Shown here: positions 42,060 to 49,489 of the stretch, piece after piece
Numbering within the stretch: the first letter of the stretch is position 1
Layout of the letters: each line of letters begins with the position of its first letter
Origin: Bacteroidota bacterium
Lineage (GTDB): Bacteria; Bacteroidota; Bacteroidia; Chitinophagales; BACL12
Direction: 5' to 3'
Assembly: GCA_016715425.1 (NCBI GenBank)
Contig: JADKAC010000002.1
Coordinates: 247,501-311,500 of the forward strand
DNA length: 64,000 nucleotides
The notes under the pieces: model-generated
Databases searched by the model: none
Told to the model about the DNA's origin: nothing
What the model saw: the letters and a program-made list of their open reading frames with translations, nothing else
Translations under genes and position numbers: made by a program

Positions 42060-43220
42060 ATGGCGAAGAGAGACTATTATGAAATTTTGGGTGTAAGCAA
42101 AAATGCTACTGCTGAAGAAATAAAAAAAGCATATCGCAAACTTGCTTTGCAATATCATCCCGATAAAAATCCGGGTAATAAAGAATCAGAAGAAAAATTT
42201 AAAGAAGGTGCCGAAGCCTATGATATTCTGAGTAATGCTGATAAAAAACAGCGTTATGATCAGTATGGTCATGCAGGCATGAGTGGCGCAGGTGGATTTA
42301 GCGGCGGCAATATGAATATGGAAGATATCTTCAGTCAGTTTGGAGATATTTTCGGTGAATCAATTTTCGATAACTTTTTTGGTGGTGGCGGTGGTCGTGG
42401 CGGACGTCGCCAGGCAACTGGTAGAAAGGGAAGTAATATTCGTATTAAAGTAAAACTTTCTTTAAAAGAAATTGCAGAAGGCGCACGCAAAACCATCAAA
42501 GTAAAAAAATATATTACTTGTGATACTTGCAACGGCAGTGGAGCAAAAGATAGCAGTTCATTTCACAGTTGTAAATCATGTAATGGACAAGGATATGTAC
42601 GACGAGTTACCAATACTATTCTCGGTCAGATGCAAACAACACAAACCTGCCCTACTTGTCATGGTACAGGACAAACGGTAACTGCGAATTGTGTTAAGTG
42701 TCACGGTGATGGAAAAATTTATGGAGAGGATACAATTACAATTGATATTCCCGCAGGTGTTACCGATGGTATTGAATTAAGTATGAACGGAAAAGGAAAT
42801 GCCGGTGATAAGGGTGGTCCCAATGGAGATTTATTAATTAGCATTGAAGAAATTCCAGATCCAGATTTAAAACGGGAAGGCAATCATGTGCTGCATAATT
42901 TATATATCAACTTTGCAGATGCTGCCTTAGGAACACAAGTAGAAGTCCCAACTATTGATGGGAAAGTACGAGTTAAAATTCCTGAAGGAACACAAAGCGG
43001 ACATATCCTGCGATTAAAAGGTAAAGGTTTGCCGGGATTAAATTCTTACGGAAAAGGCGATGAAATTATTCAGGTTAATATTTGGGTTCCAAGACATTTA
43101 AGTAGTGAAGAGAAAAAAGCAATGGAAAAATTAAGGTCTTCAAAAAACTTTCAACCGGATGTGAATGAAACAAAAAAGGAAAAACATTTCTTTGATAAAA
43201 TGCGGAATTTATTCGGGTGA
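42060..43220 (+). CDS. dnaJ: Chaperone DnaJ
   Basis: A 386-residue type I Hsp40 that delivers unfolded proteins to DnaK and stimulates its ATPase. The domains are a J domain (1-70, HPD at 33-35), a Gly/Phe-rich linker (~75-125, includes FGGGGGRGGRR), a zinc-binding region with four CxxCxGxG motifs (CDTCNGSG, CKSCNGQG, CPTCHGTG, CVKCHGDG; ~158-225), and the C-terminal substrate and dimer domains. Complete. Co-transcribed with grpE and convergent with hisS (2 nt between the stops). Confidence 0.97.
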   Translation: MAKRDYYEILGVSKNATAEEIKKAYRKLALQYHPDKNPGNKESEEKFKEGAEAYDILSNADKKQRYDQYGHAGMSGAGGFSGGNMNMEDIFSQFGDIFGESIFDNFFGGGGGRGGRRQATGRKGSNIRIKVKLSLKEIAEGARKTIKVKKYITCDTCNGSGAKDSSSFHSCKSCNGQGYVRRVTNTILGQMQTTQTCPTCHGTGQTVTANCVKCHGDGKIYGEDTITIDIPAGVTDGIELSMNGKGNAGDKGGPNGDLLISIEEIPDPDLKREGNHVLHNLYINFADAALGTQVEVPTIDGKVRVKIPEGTQSGHILRLKGKGLPGLNSYGKGDEIIQVNIWVPRHLSSEEKKAMEKLRSSKNFQPDVNETKKEKHFFDKMRNLFG

Positions 43221-43222
43221 TA

Positions 43223-44623
43223 TTATTCGCTGAGATCTATAAAATCAGCAACTCCATTTTGCAATAATCTGATGAATTGAGCTATAGAATAATTTTCTTG
43301 TTCGCCGGTAATTAAATTTTTACACGCTACTACATTTTCCTTTATTTCTTTTTCACCAACCAATAATGCGTAAGTAATATTTTTTGCTTCTGCGTATTTA
43401 AATTTCTTACCAAGTTTATTTGCAGTTTCAGGATATAATTCTGCGGCAATATTATTTGCATGTAATTCCATTGCATACTGCATGGCAATTTTAATTGCAG
43501 AATCTTCCATCGGAATCAACAGCACATCCGGACCTTGTAATGCAGAAGCGGGAAACAGATTCAATTCATTTAATACATCATAAATACGATCTAATCCAAA
43601 AGATATTCCCACACCACTTGTATCCGGCAAACCAAAAATCCCAGTGAGATCATCATATCTTCCACCACCAAGTATGCTCCCCATTTTTACATCATTGGCT
43701 ATTACTTCATAGATAGTACCGGTATAATAACTTAATCCTCGTGCAAGGGTGAGATCAAATTGAATTTGTATTGCAGAATTTTTTGTTGGGGGTATGTAGC
43801 TGAATAATTCTTTTAATTCTTTCAATCCTTCCTTCCCTTTTTCACCAGTAAATATTTTTTCCAATGCAGAAATTTTTTCAGCCGTTGTTCCATCAATAGC
43901 AATTACTGAAATTATTTTTTCAATTTGCGCAGCATTAAATCCGTTTGCCGATAATTCTTTTTCTACACCTTCTATTCCTATCTTATCTAATTTATCGATG
44001 GCAACAGTTAAGAATAAATTCTTTTCTGTTTCACCGATGTATTCACTTATACCGTCCAGAATTTTTCTATTATTTAATCGTATCGTAACTGAAACATTCA
44101 ACTGCGAAAACACATCTTGAATTATCTGCACAAGCTCTGCATCTAATACCAAACTTTTACTTCCAATTACATCTGCATCACATTGATAAAATTCACGATA
44201 GCGTCCTTTTTGTGGTCGGTCTGCACGCCACACTGATTGTATTTGATATCGTTTAAAAGGAAATGTAATTAAGTGTTTGTTCATCACCACATAGCGGGCA
44301 AATGGAACGGTGAGATCATAGCGCAAACCTTTTTCTGCAATAACAGGTAATAATTTTTGCGCACTTTTTTCCTGTAAAATTTCCGCATCTGCATCTTTTA
44401 AAAAATCTCCCGAGTTCAAAATTTTAAATAACAGTTTATCACCTTCTAAACCATATTTACCTGTAAGCGTACTCAGGTTTTCCATTGCAGGAGTTTCTAT
44501 TGGCTGATAACCATAGAGTGTATAAACTTTGCGAATTGCTTCGATGATATAATTGCGTTTTGCAACTTCTACCGGACCAAAATCTCTTGTGCCTGATGGT
44601 ATGCCGGGTTTATTTATTGTCAT
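43223..44623 (-). CDS. hisS: Histidyl-tRNA synthetase
   Basis: A 466-residue class II aminoacyl-tRNA synthetase that charges tRNA-His. Landmarks are PSGTRDFGPVE at residues 9-19, motif 1 area (YGYQPIETPAME), LRYDLTVPFARYV, motif 2 WRADRPQKGRYREFYQCDAD, the HisA-type LARGLSYYTGTIYE, GGGRYDDL, motif 3 (GVGISFGLDRIYDVL), and a C-terminal anticodon-binding domain (LLIPMEDSAIKIAM to the end). It is longer than the E. coli enzyme (424) because of insertions, as usual in Bacteroidota. Start is fixed by GIPSGTRDF. A TAAATTTG box ends 4 nt before ATG and overlaps the stop of the upstream phosphatase gene. Confidence 0.96.
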   Translation of the reverse strand: MTINKPGIPSGTRDFGPVEVAKRNYIIEAIRKVYTLYGYQPIETPAMENLSTLTGKYGLEGDKLLFKILNSGDFLKDADAEILQEKSAQKLLPVIAEKGLRYDLTVPFARYVVMNKHLITFPFKRYQIQSVWRADRPQKGRYREFYQCDADVIGSKSLVLDAELVQIIQDVFSQLNVSVTIRLNNRKILDGISEYIGETEKNLFLTVAIDKLDKIGIEGVEKELSANGFNAAQIEKIISVIAIDGTTAEKISALEKIFTGEKGKEGLKELKELFSYIPPTKNSAIQIQFDLTLARGLSYYTGTIYEVIANDVKMGSILGGGRYDDLTGIFGLPDTSGVGISFGLDRIYDVLNELNLFPASALQGPDVLLIPMEDSAIKIAMQYAMELHANNIAAELYPETANKLGKKFKYAEAKNITYALLVGEKEIKENVVACKNLITGEQENYSIAQFIRLLQNGVADFIDLSE

Positions 44624-44627
44624 GCAG

Positions 44628-44635
44628 CAAATTTA
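44628..44635 (-). promoter_or_regulatory. -7 box (TAAATTTG) 4 nt before hisS ATG
   Basis: A perfect TAnnTTTG on the minus strand in the arrangement TAAATTTG-CTGC-ATG. Its first TAA is the stop codon of the phosphatase gene. It predicts an internal promoter giving a leaderless hisS mRNA. Confidence 0.5.
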
Positions 44636-45088
44636 CTTGGAATAAATTTCAATTATTTTATCACATGCAGAATTCAACATTGAAAATACTTCTTCATACT
44701 TCTCTTCATTATAATAAGGATCAGGTATTCCGATATTTCTTTCAGGATAAACAAGATTCATAATTAATTGTACTTTTTGTTTTTCATCTTCCGTTTCGGC
44801 CTGCATTAATAAGTCACGATAGTTAGAACCATCCATTGCATAAATATGATCGTACTCATTAAAAAAAGAATAATGGAATTGTTTTGCTCGCTGCTTACTG
44901 ATATCCATATTTTTTGCATGCATAATTTTTCTCGCACCCGGATGTGGTGCTTCGCCGCTATGCCAATCACCCGTGCCGCAAGAAGTTACTTGCCAATCCA
45001 ATCCATGCTGTTCAATCTTATGTCGCATAACACCTTCTGCAATCGGACTGCGACAAATATTCCCCAAACACACCATCAAAATCTTCAT
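44633..45088 (-). CDS. Low-molecular-weight protein tyrosine phosphatase
   Basis: A 151-residue cytosolic phosphatase of the LMW-PTP family. The N-terminal P-loop CLGNICRS (C7 nucleophile, R13) is intact and the general-acid Asp lies in GIPDPYYNEE near residues 120-129. Other family segments are TSCGTGDWHSGEAPHPGA and IYAMDGSNYRDL. The substrate is unknown; in bacteria such enzymes often dephosphorylate exopolysaccharide tyrosine kinases. It is followed by hisS after 9 nt. Confidence 0.94.
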   Translation of the reverse strand: MKILMVCLGNICRSPIAEGVMRHKIEQHGLDWQVTSCGTGDWHSGEAPHPGARKIMHAKNMDISKQRAKQFHYSFFNEYDHIYAMDGSNYRDLLMQAETEDEKQKVQLIMNLVYPERNIGIPDPYYNEEKYEEVFSMLNSACDKIIEIYSK

Positions 45089-45118
45089 ATCAAAATTCTT
45101 CTTTGCAATTAATACATA

Positions 45119-45934
45119 TTATTTACTGTCGTATGCACATCTGTAAGTGATGCGAGTATTATTCAGATTTGAAACCACAACCATTTTATCTAATGTACCA
45201 TTAGAATTATAAGTGAGTGTGTTTATATTATCAGGTGTTTTAGATTTCTCATCCGAATACATTTTAAAACCACTTATTCTTGAACTTTCATAAGTATATA
45301 AAATCTTATAAGAAAACTCATTGCCATATTTAAATTGTGTTTCTATCAGTTGATTATTATCGTTATATTTATAAGTGTATAAATCCACATCCTTCCAGCT
45401 TTGAATATCTACCGGAGTTCCTTTTTCACCACTTGTATAAACCGGAGTCTGACCTTTTGCTTTTGTAATATTTCCTTTATCATCATACTCGAAAGTATAA
45501 CGTCTTGCTTCTGCACCACCTTCGGTTTTTTCCACAAGTTTTCCTTTTTCGTTATATACAAAATAGGTTTCCACAGTATTCAAATCAAAATCTAATGAAG
45601 TGATATGTTTAATCAAATTATCGGATGTGTATTCATAAAAATAATGAGAGGTATCATCGCCATAACCTTCGTCGTCTGTAGAGAAATAATTATCTAAAGA
45701 AGGATATTTTTCTTCTGTAATTTTTCCGCTTTCATCTACCAAACCAATAGCGTATAAAAACTCTTCATTGCCATATTCAGGATTCGTTTGAAATGTATTT
45801 ATTTTTTGAATACGCAGAGCTGCATACACTTTTTCTATTGCAGGATTATAACCAATTTCACCAGGACGCAATTGTGCCGACACTGTGGTTGTGATAATTA
45901 AAATACTAAGAATTGTGGTGCTAATGTTTTTCAT
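45119..45934 (-). CDS. Secreted YD-repeat-like protein, function unknown
   Basis: A 271-residue exported protein with a signal peptide ending near residue 21 (TTTVSAQ). The body is made of short beta hairpins with the RHS/YD-like pattern (YFVYNEKGKLVEKTEGG, YTFEYDDKGNITKAKG, YTYKYNDNNQLIETQF, LTYNSNGTLDKMV), six or so repeats. Such small YD-repeat proteins are common in Bacteroidota and are not polymorphic toxins: there is no RHS core signature DPxGxxxG and no toxin domain. It is the second gene after the membrane protein at 45938 (3 nt gap). Role unknown. Confidence 0.7.
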   Translation of the reverse strand: MKNISTTILSILIITTTVSAQLRPGEIGYNPAIEKVYAALRIQKINTFQTNPEYGNEEFLYAIGLVDESGKITEEKYPSLDNYFSTDDEGYGDDTSHYFYEYTSDNLIKHITSLDFDLNTVETYFVYNEKGKLVEKTEGGAEARRYTFEYDDKGNITKAKGQTPVYTSGEKGTPVDIQSWKDVDLYTYKYNDNNQLIETQFKYGNEFSYKILYTYESSRISGFKMYSDEKSKTPDNINTLTYNSNGTLDKMVVVSNLNNTRITYRCAYDSK

Positions 45935-45937
45935 AGT

Positions 45938-46699
45938 TTATTGTGTTTTATTAAAATAATTTAAAATATTTTCTGCTTGTGTAAAGTTACTTGACGCAAC
46001 CGGGATTCTCAATTCATCAAAAGTATGTCCTTTGCGTGTTTCCCATCCTATAGTGAATTCAATTATATCTTGCTGATTTTTATTCATCATTTCCACTTTC
46101 CTTAAATATCTGTTTTCACCAATTAAAGTAAACGCTTGTGCATTAATAAAAACTGTTGTTGGTGTAATTACTATTTGTCTCGGTGTAAGCATTTGCATTT
46201 TCAAATTCTTTATTGCAAAATATCTGCGTAGCCAGACAACTATTAAGCCAATTGCACTTGCAAATAATATTGCTGTAATTAGATTCACATCTCTGGCAGC
46301 CATTAAACCCATTGTACCCATTACTATTGCGCCAATAAATAAATAAATAGAATCTTCATTGCGCAATTTTTTTTCAGTAATTATAAATTGCTTCCAGCTT
46401 TCAGCATCTATTATCCACTCTCCCAGAATTAATATATCAGAATTTTTTTCTTGATCTGGTGAATGAGGATGCGTATTATCTTTTTTCTCTGGAATTATAA
46501 TTTCTGCTTTGCTATGTTCCTTAAACTTTTTATAAATGCCCCAACCAATTAAAATACATGAAACCATTAACGGCAAACCCAAAAACCAAACTCCACTTAT
46601 TAATGCACCAATAGCAACAGGCAATAACATAACAAGAACCATTATTAGCATTACTACAATAATTAAATTTCCTTTTTTTACTTGTTGATTGTTCAGCAT
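45938..46699 (-). CDS. Membrane protein of unknown function
   Basis: A 253-residue protein with two transmembrane pairs (near 12-32 and 36-55; then 118-134 and 139-155) and a ~60-residue hydrophilic loop between them (rich in Lys, His, Pro). A C-terminal ~95-residue cytosolic domain follows, with LTPRQIVITPTTVFINAQAF and a strand-rich end, resembling a PH-like domain of small bacterial membrane proteins. That resemblance is by eye only. First gene of a pair with the YD-repeat-like gene; divergent from mnmE. Confidence 0.6.
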   Translation of the reverse strand: MLNNQQVKKGNLIIVVMLIMVLVMLLPVAIGALISGVWFLGLPLMVSCILIGWGIYKKFKEHSKAEIIIPEKKDNTHPHSPDQEKNSDILILGEWIIDAESWKQFIITEKKLRNEDSIYLFIGAIVMGTMGLMAARDVNLITAILFASAIGLIVVWLRRYFAIKNLKMQMLTPRQIVITPTTVFINAQAFTLIGENRYLRKVEMMNKNQQDIIEFTIGWETRKGHTFDELRIPVASSNFTQAENILNYFNKTQ

Positions 46700-46751
46700 A
46701 ATTCTCTATTCAATGTCAATGATAATTAAGAAGCGATGTAATTACAATATG

Positions 46752-46759
46752 TAACTTTA
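46752..46759 (+). promoter_or_regulatory. -7 box (TAACTTTA) 5 nt before mnmE ATG
   Basis: TAACTTTA-CAATC-ATG. As for hisS and the helicase gene, the distance predicts a transcript starting at or just before the ATG. Confidence 0.45.
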
Positions 46760-46764
46760 CAATC

Positions 46765-48132
46765 ATGTTGACGGAAGATACAATTGCAGCGTTGTCCACG
46801 GCTCCCGGTGTCGGCGCAATTGCAGTATTACGATTATCAGGAAATGAAGCTCTTCACATTGCAAATTCTATTTTTTCAGGAACAGATCTCACAAAAGCAG
46901 ATTCACATACATTGCATTTCGGAATAATAAAATCCGGTGATGAAAAAATTGATGAAGTGGTTATCGGAATTTTTAAATCACCAAAATCTTATACCGGTGA
47001 AGATGTTGTTGAAATTTCTTGTCATGGTTCAATTTATATTACGCAACGCATTCTTCAATTATTAGTTAGTAATGGTGCACGATTAGCTAAAGCAGGTGAG
47101 TTTACAATGCGTGCATTTTTACATGGCAAAATGGATTTATCACAAGCAGAAGCTGTGGCAGATTTAATTGCATCAGAAACAAAAGCATCACATCAACTTG
47201 CATTGCAACAAATGCGTGGCGGCTATTCTGAAACATTAAAAAATTTGCGGTATAAATTAATTGAGTTTGGTTCATTGATAGAATTGGAATTGGATTTCAG
47301 TGAAGAAGATGTGGAGTTTGCAGATCGTTCACATTTAGTAAAACTGACTGAAAAAATAAAAGAAGTTATTGATCAATTAATACTTTCTTTTCAATTAGGT
47401 AATGTAATTAAGTTGGGAGTGAATACTGTAATTGCCGGCAGACCAAATGCAGGTAAATCTACTTTGTTAAATGCATTATTAAATGAAGAGCGTGCCTTAG
47501 TAAGTGAAATTGCAGGAACCACTCGTGATACGATTGAAGAAGAATTAAATATTCACGGTATTAATTTCCGCATGATTGATACAGCGGGAATTCGTGAGTC
47601 AACAGATATCATTGAAAAAATGGGTGTAGAAAAAACAATGGAGAAAATAAAAACTTCTACATTATTAATTTATTTGTTTGATGTAAATACAATGACCCCC
47701 GAAGAAGTAAAAAATGATTTGAATGCATTAATTGAAACAGGAGATAAGTTATTATTGGTTGCAAATAAAATTGATAAGCATGATGCAGGCTATAAATTCT
47801 CAAAATTTTTTGCATTAGAACCCGACTGTTATATTTCATCATTAGAACATACCAATTTGGATGAGTTGAAAGAGATGATGTATAAAAAAGTAATTCAGAA
47901 TAATTCCTATACCGAAAGTGCTATTGTTTCCAATATTCGTCATTTAGAAGCATTGCAAAAAGCAAAAGAAGCATTGCAAGAAATTATAAATGCAGTAGAA
48001 AATAAAGTGAGTGGAGAGTTCACTGCATTACATATCCGCAGCGCATTAAATTATATCGGTGAAATAACCGGCGAAGTAACACATGAGGATATGCTGGATT
48101 TTATCTTTTCGAAATTTTGTATTGGGAAATGA
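46765..48132 (+). CDS. mnmE: tRNA modification GTPase MnmE
   Basis: A 455-residue GTPase that acts with MnmG to make 5-(carboxymethylaminomethyl)uridine at the tRNA wobble position. The N-terminal domain (1-115) has TIAALSTAPGVGAIAVLRLSG; the helical domain follows; the inserted G domain has G1 GRPNAGKST (~225-233), G2 GTTRDT, G3 DTAG and G4 NKID. The C-terminal tail FCIGK carries the catalytic Cys. Complete and apparently functional. Its last ~72 bp are repeated in diverged form at 49222-49294, beyond the inserted nuclease gene, so the 3' end visible here may be native or may have been supplied by the insertion. Confidence 0.97.
   Translation: MLTEDTIAALSTAPGVGAIAVLRLSGNEALHIANSIFSGTDLTKADSHTLHFGIIKSGDEKIDEVVIGIFKSPKSYTGEDVVEISCHGSIYITQRILQLLVSNGARLAKAGEFTMRAFLHGKMDLSQAEAVADLIASETKASHQLALQQMRGGYSETLKNLRYKLIEFGSLIELELDFSEEDVEFADRSHLVKLTEKIKEVIDQLILSFQLGNVIKLGVNTVIAGRPNAGKSTLLNALLNEERALVSEIAGTTRDTIEEELNIHGINFRMIDTAGIRESTDIIEKMGVEKTMEKIKTSTLLIYLFDVNTMTPEEVKNDLNALIETGDKLLLVANKIDKHDAGYKFSKFFALEPDCYISSLEHTNLDELKEMMYKKVIQNNSYTESAIVSNIRHLEALQKAKEALQEIINAVENKVSGEFTALHIRSALNYIGEITGEVTHEDMLDFIFSKFCIGK
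48061..48132 (+). repeat. Direct repeat, left copy (mnmE 3' end)
   Basis: The last 72 nt of mnmE including the stop. It is repeated with ~10 differences and one inserted base at 49222-49294, with the yhcG-like gene in between. Confidence 0.85.
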
Positions 48133-48159
48133 TTATTTTATCCTTATTTCATAAACGCA

Positions 48160-49209
48160 ATGACTAAACAATTACAAGAAACCGAGCAGTTTTTATTTAC
48201 GGATATAAAGCATCTGATTGAAAGCAGCCGTCAGCGGGTAGCTGTGGCGGTGAATGCAGAAATCACAATGCTCTATTGGAATATTGGCAAACACATTAGC
48301 CAATTTTTGCTGAACGATAAAAGGGCAGCATACGGCAAACAGATTCTTTGGACACTGTCGCAAGAATTGACGGAGACGTATGGCAAGGGTTGGCATGAAA
48401 AAACATTAAGGCATTGTCTCCGCAGTGCGGAGACTTTTACCAAAATTCAAATTGTCTCCGCAGTGCGGAGACAAATGAGCTGGACACATATCCGAACCAT
48501 TATGTATCTGAAAGATGAAATCCAAAGGGAATTTTATTTGGAAATTTGTGCCAATGAACGTTGGAGTAGCCGGCAATTACAGGAACGCATTAACTCCATG
48601 CTATTTGAGCGCACTGCCATTAGTAAAAAGCCGGAGCTAACCATACAAAACGATTTAGAAAAACTAAGAACCACACAAGAAATAAGTTTGCCGTTGGTTT
48701 TTAAAGACCCTTACCTGTTAGATTTTTTAGGCTTGGCAGATACCTACAGCGAAAAAGATTTAGAACAAACTATTGTTTACCAATTGCAGCTTTTTATTTT
48801 AGAACTGGGTAACGATTTTGCTTTTATGGCAAGGCAAAAGCGTATTACAGTGGATGATACTGATTACTATATTGACCTGCTGTTTTACCACCGCAAACTA
48901 CGCAGGCTGGTAGCCATTGATTTAAAATTAGGCAAGTTTGAACACAGCCATAAAAGCCAGATGGAATTGTACTTGCGCTGGCTGGCCAAATATGAACAGC
49001 AGGAACACGAACAAGCCCCTATTGGCTTAATACTTTGTGCCGATAAAAGCAATGAAATGGTAGAACTGCTTGAAATGGATGCCACCGGAATACAAGTGGC
49101 ACAATACCTTACCGAACTGCCCAGCAAAGAACTGCTGCAACAAAAACTGCATGAAGCCATTGCGATTGCAAAACATAGATTGGAGAATAAAAAAATGGAA
49201 GAAGAATGA
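48160..49209 (+). CDS. YhcG/DUF1016-type PDDEXK nuclease-domain protein
   Basis: A 349-residue cytosolic protein. The N-terminal DUF1016 domain (~1-150) has AVNAEITMLYWNIGKHI and SWTHIRTIMYLKDEIQREFYLEIC. The C-terminal PDDEXK-like nuclease domain (~180-345) has FMARQKRITVDDTDYYIDLLFYH, then RRLVAIDLKLGKF, giving the D...(D/E)xK catalytic pattern (D in YYIDLLFY, DLK), and APIGLILCADKSNE. Such proteins occur next to restriction-modification and defence genes and on mobile DNA, though a single accepted function is lacking. It is visibly GC-richer than its neighbours (49000 region 50% versus 25% in a sampled mnmE line) and sits between two copies of the mnmE 3' end. It is most likely acquired by transfer. 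Confidence 0.9.
   Translation: MTKQLQETEQFLFTDIKHLIESSRQRVAVAVNAEITMLYWNIGKHISQFLLNDKRAAYGKQILWTLSQELTETYGKGWHEKTLRHCLRSAETFTKIQIVSAVRRQMSWTHIRTIMYLKDEIQREFYLEICANERWSSRQLQERINSMLFERTAISKKPELTIQNDLEKLRTTQEISLPLVFKDPYLLDFLGLADTYSEKDLEQTIVYQLQLFILELGNDFAFMARQKRITVDDTDYYIDLLFYHRKLRRLVAIDLKLGKFEHSHKSQMELYLRWLAKYEQQEHEQAPIGLILCADKSNEMVELLEMDATGIQVAQYLTELPSKELLQQKLHEAIAIAKHRLENKKMEEE
48413..48472. repeat. Pair of 22-bp palindromic direct repeats inside the yhcG-like gene
   Basis: The palindrome GTCTCCGCAGTGCGGAGAC (8-bp arms, 3-nt loop) occurs at 48416-48434 and again at 48454-48472. With three flanking bases the copies are 22 nt and identical, 38 nt apart. Because 38 is not a multiple of 3, the copies are read in different frames: HCLRSAET in the first, IVSAVRRQ in the second. 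Confidence 0.9.
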
Positions 49210-49221
49210 TGGAAGTTGAGC

Positions 49222-49294
49222 GAAATAACCAGCGAAGTAACCCATGAAAACAAGCTGGATTTTATCTTTTCGATATTTTGTATCGAGGAAATAA
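49222..49294 (+). pseudogene. Remnant of an mnmE 3' end (right direct repeat)
   Basis: These 73 nt match the last 72 nt of mnmE (48061-48132) at roughly 87%. The frame continues from the yhcG-like gene's stop and reads SEITSEVTHENKLDFIFS then IFCIEE, against GEITGEVTHEDMLDFIFSKFCIGK at the MnmE end (shown here only in part). The terminal FCIGK-stop is altered by a one-base insertion. It cannot be a separate gene; it is what is left of a second mnmE end. Confidence 0.85.
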
Positions 49295-49489
49295 TTAAAG
49301 GATTTAATCCCTACATTTGAATGAGCATTCATTCACTAACACTGAAAATAGCAATCAATGCCTGATAAGTCATACACCCATTAATCCGCTTTAGTGATAA
49401 AGGAATATCGACTCAAATTGGAATATTATAAAATCTATTTTTCTATTTAATAATTACATCAACATTTTTATTTAATTCTTTTCATCATT

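Noticed and set aside
45119..45934. RHS/polymorphic toxin
   Set aside because: Short, with a signal peptide, no RHS core signature, no toxin domain and no immunity gene; treated as a small YD-repeat-like protein.
48416..48472. CRISPR-like array in the yhcG-like gene
   Set aside because: Only two palindromic units inside a coding gene, with no cas genes; reported instead as a palindromic repeat pair.
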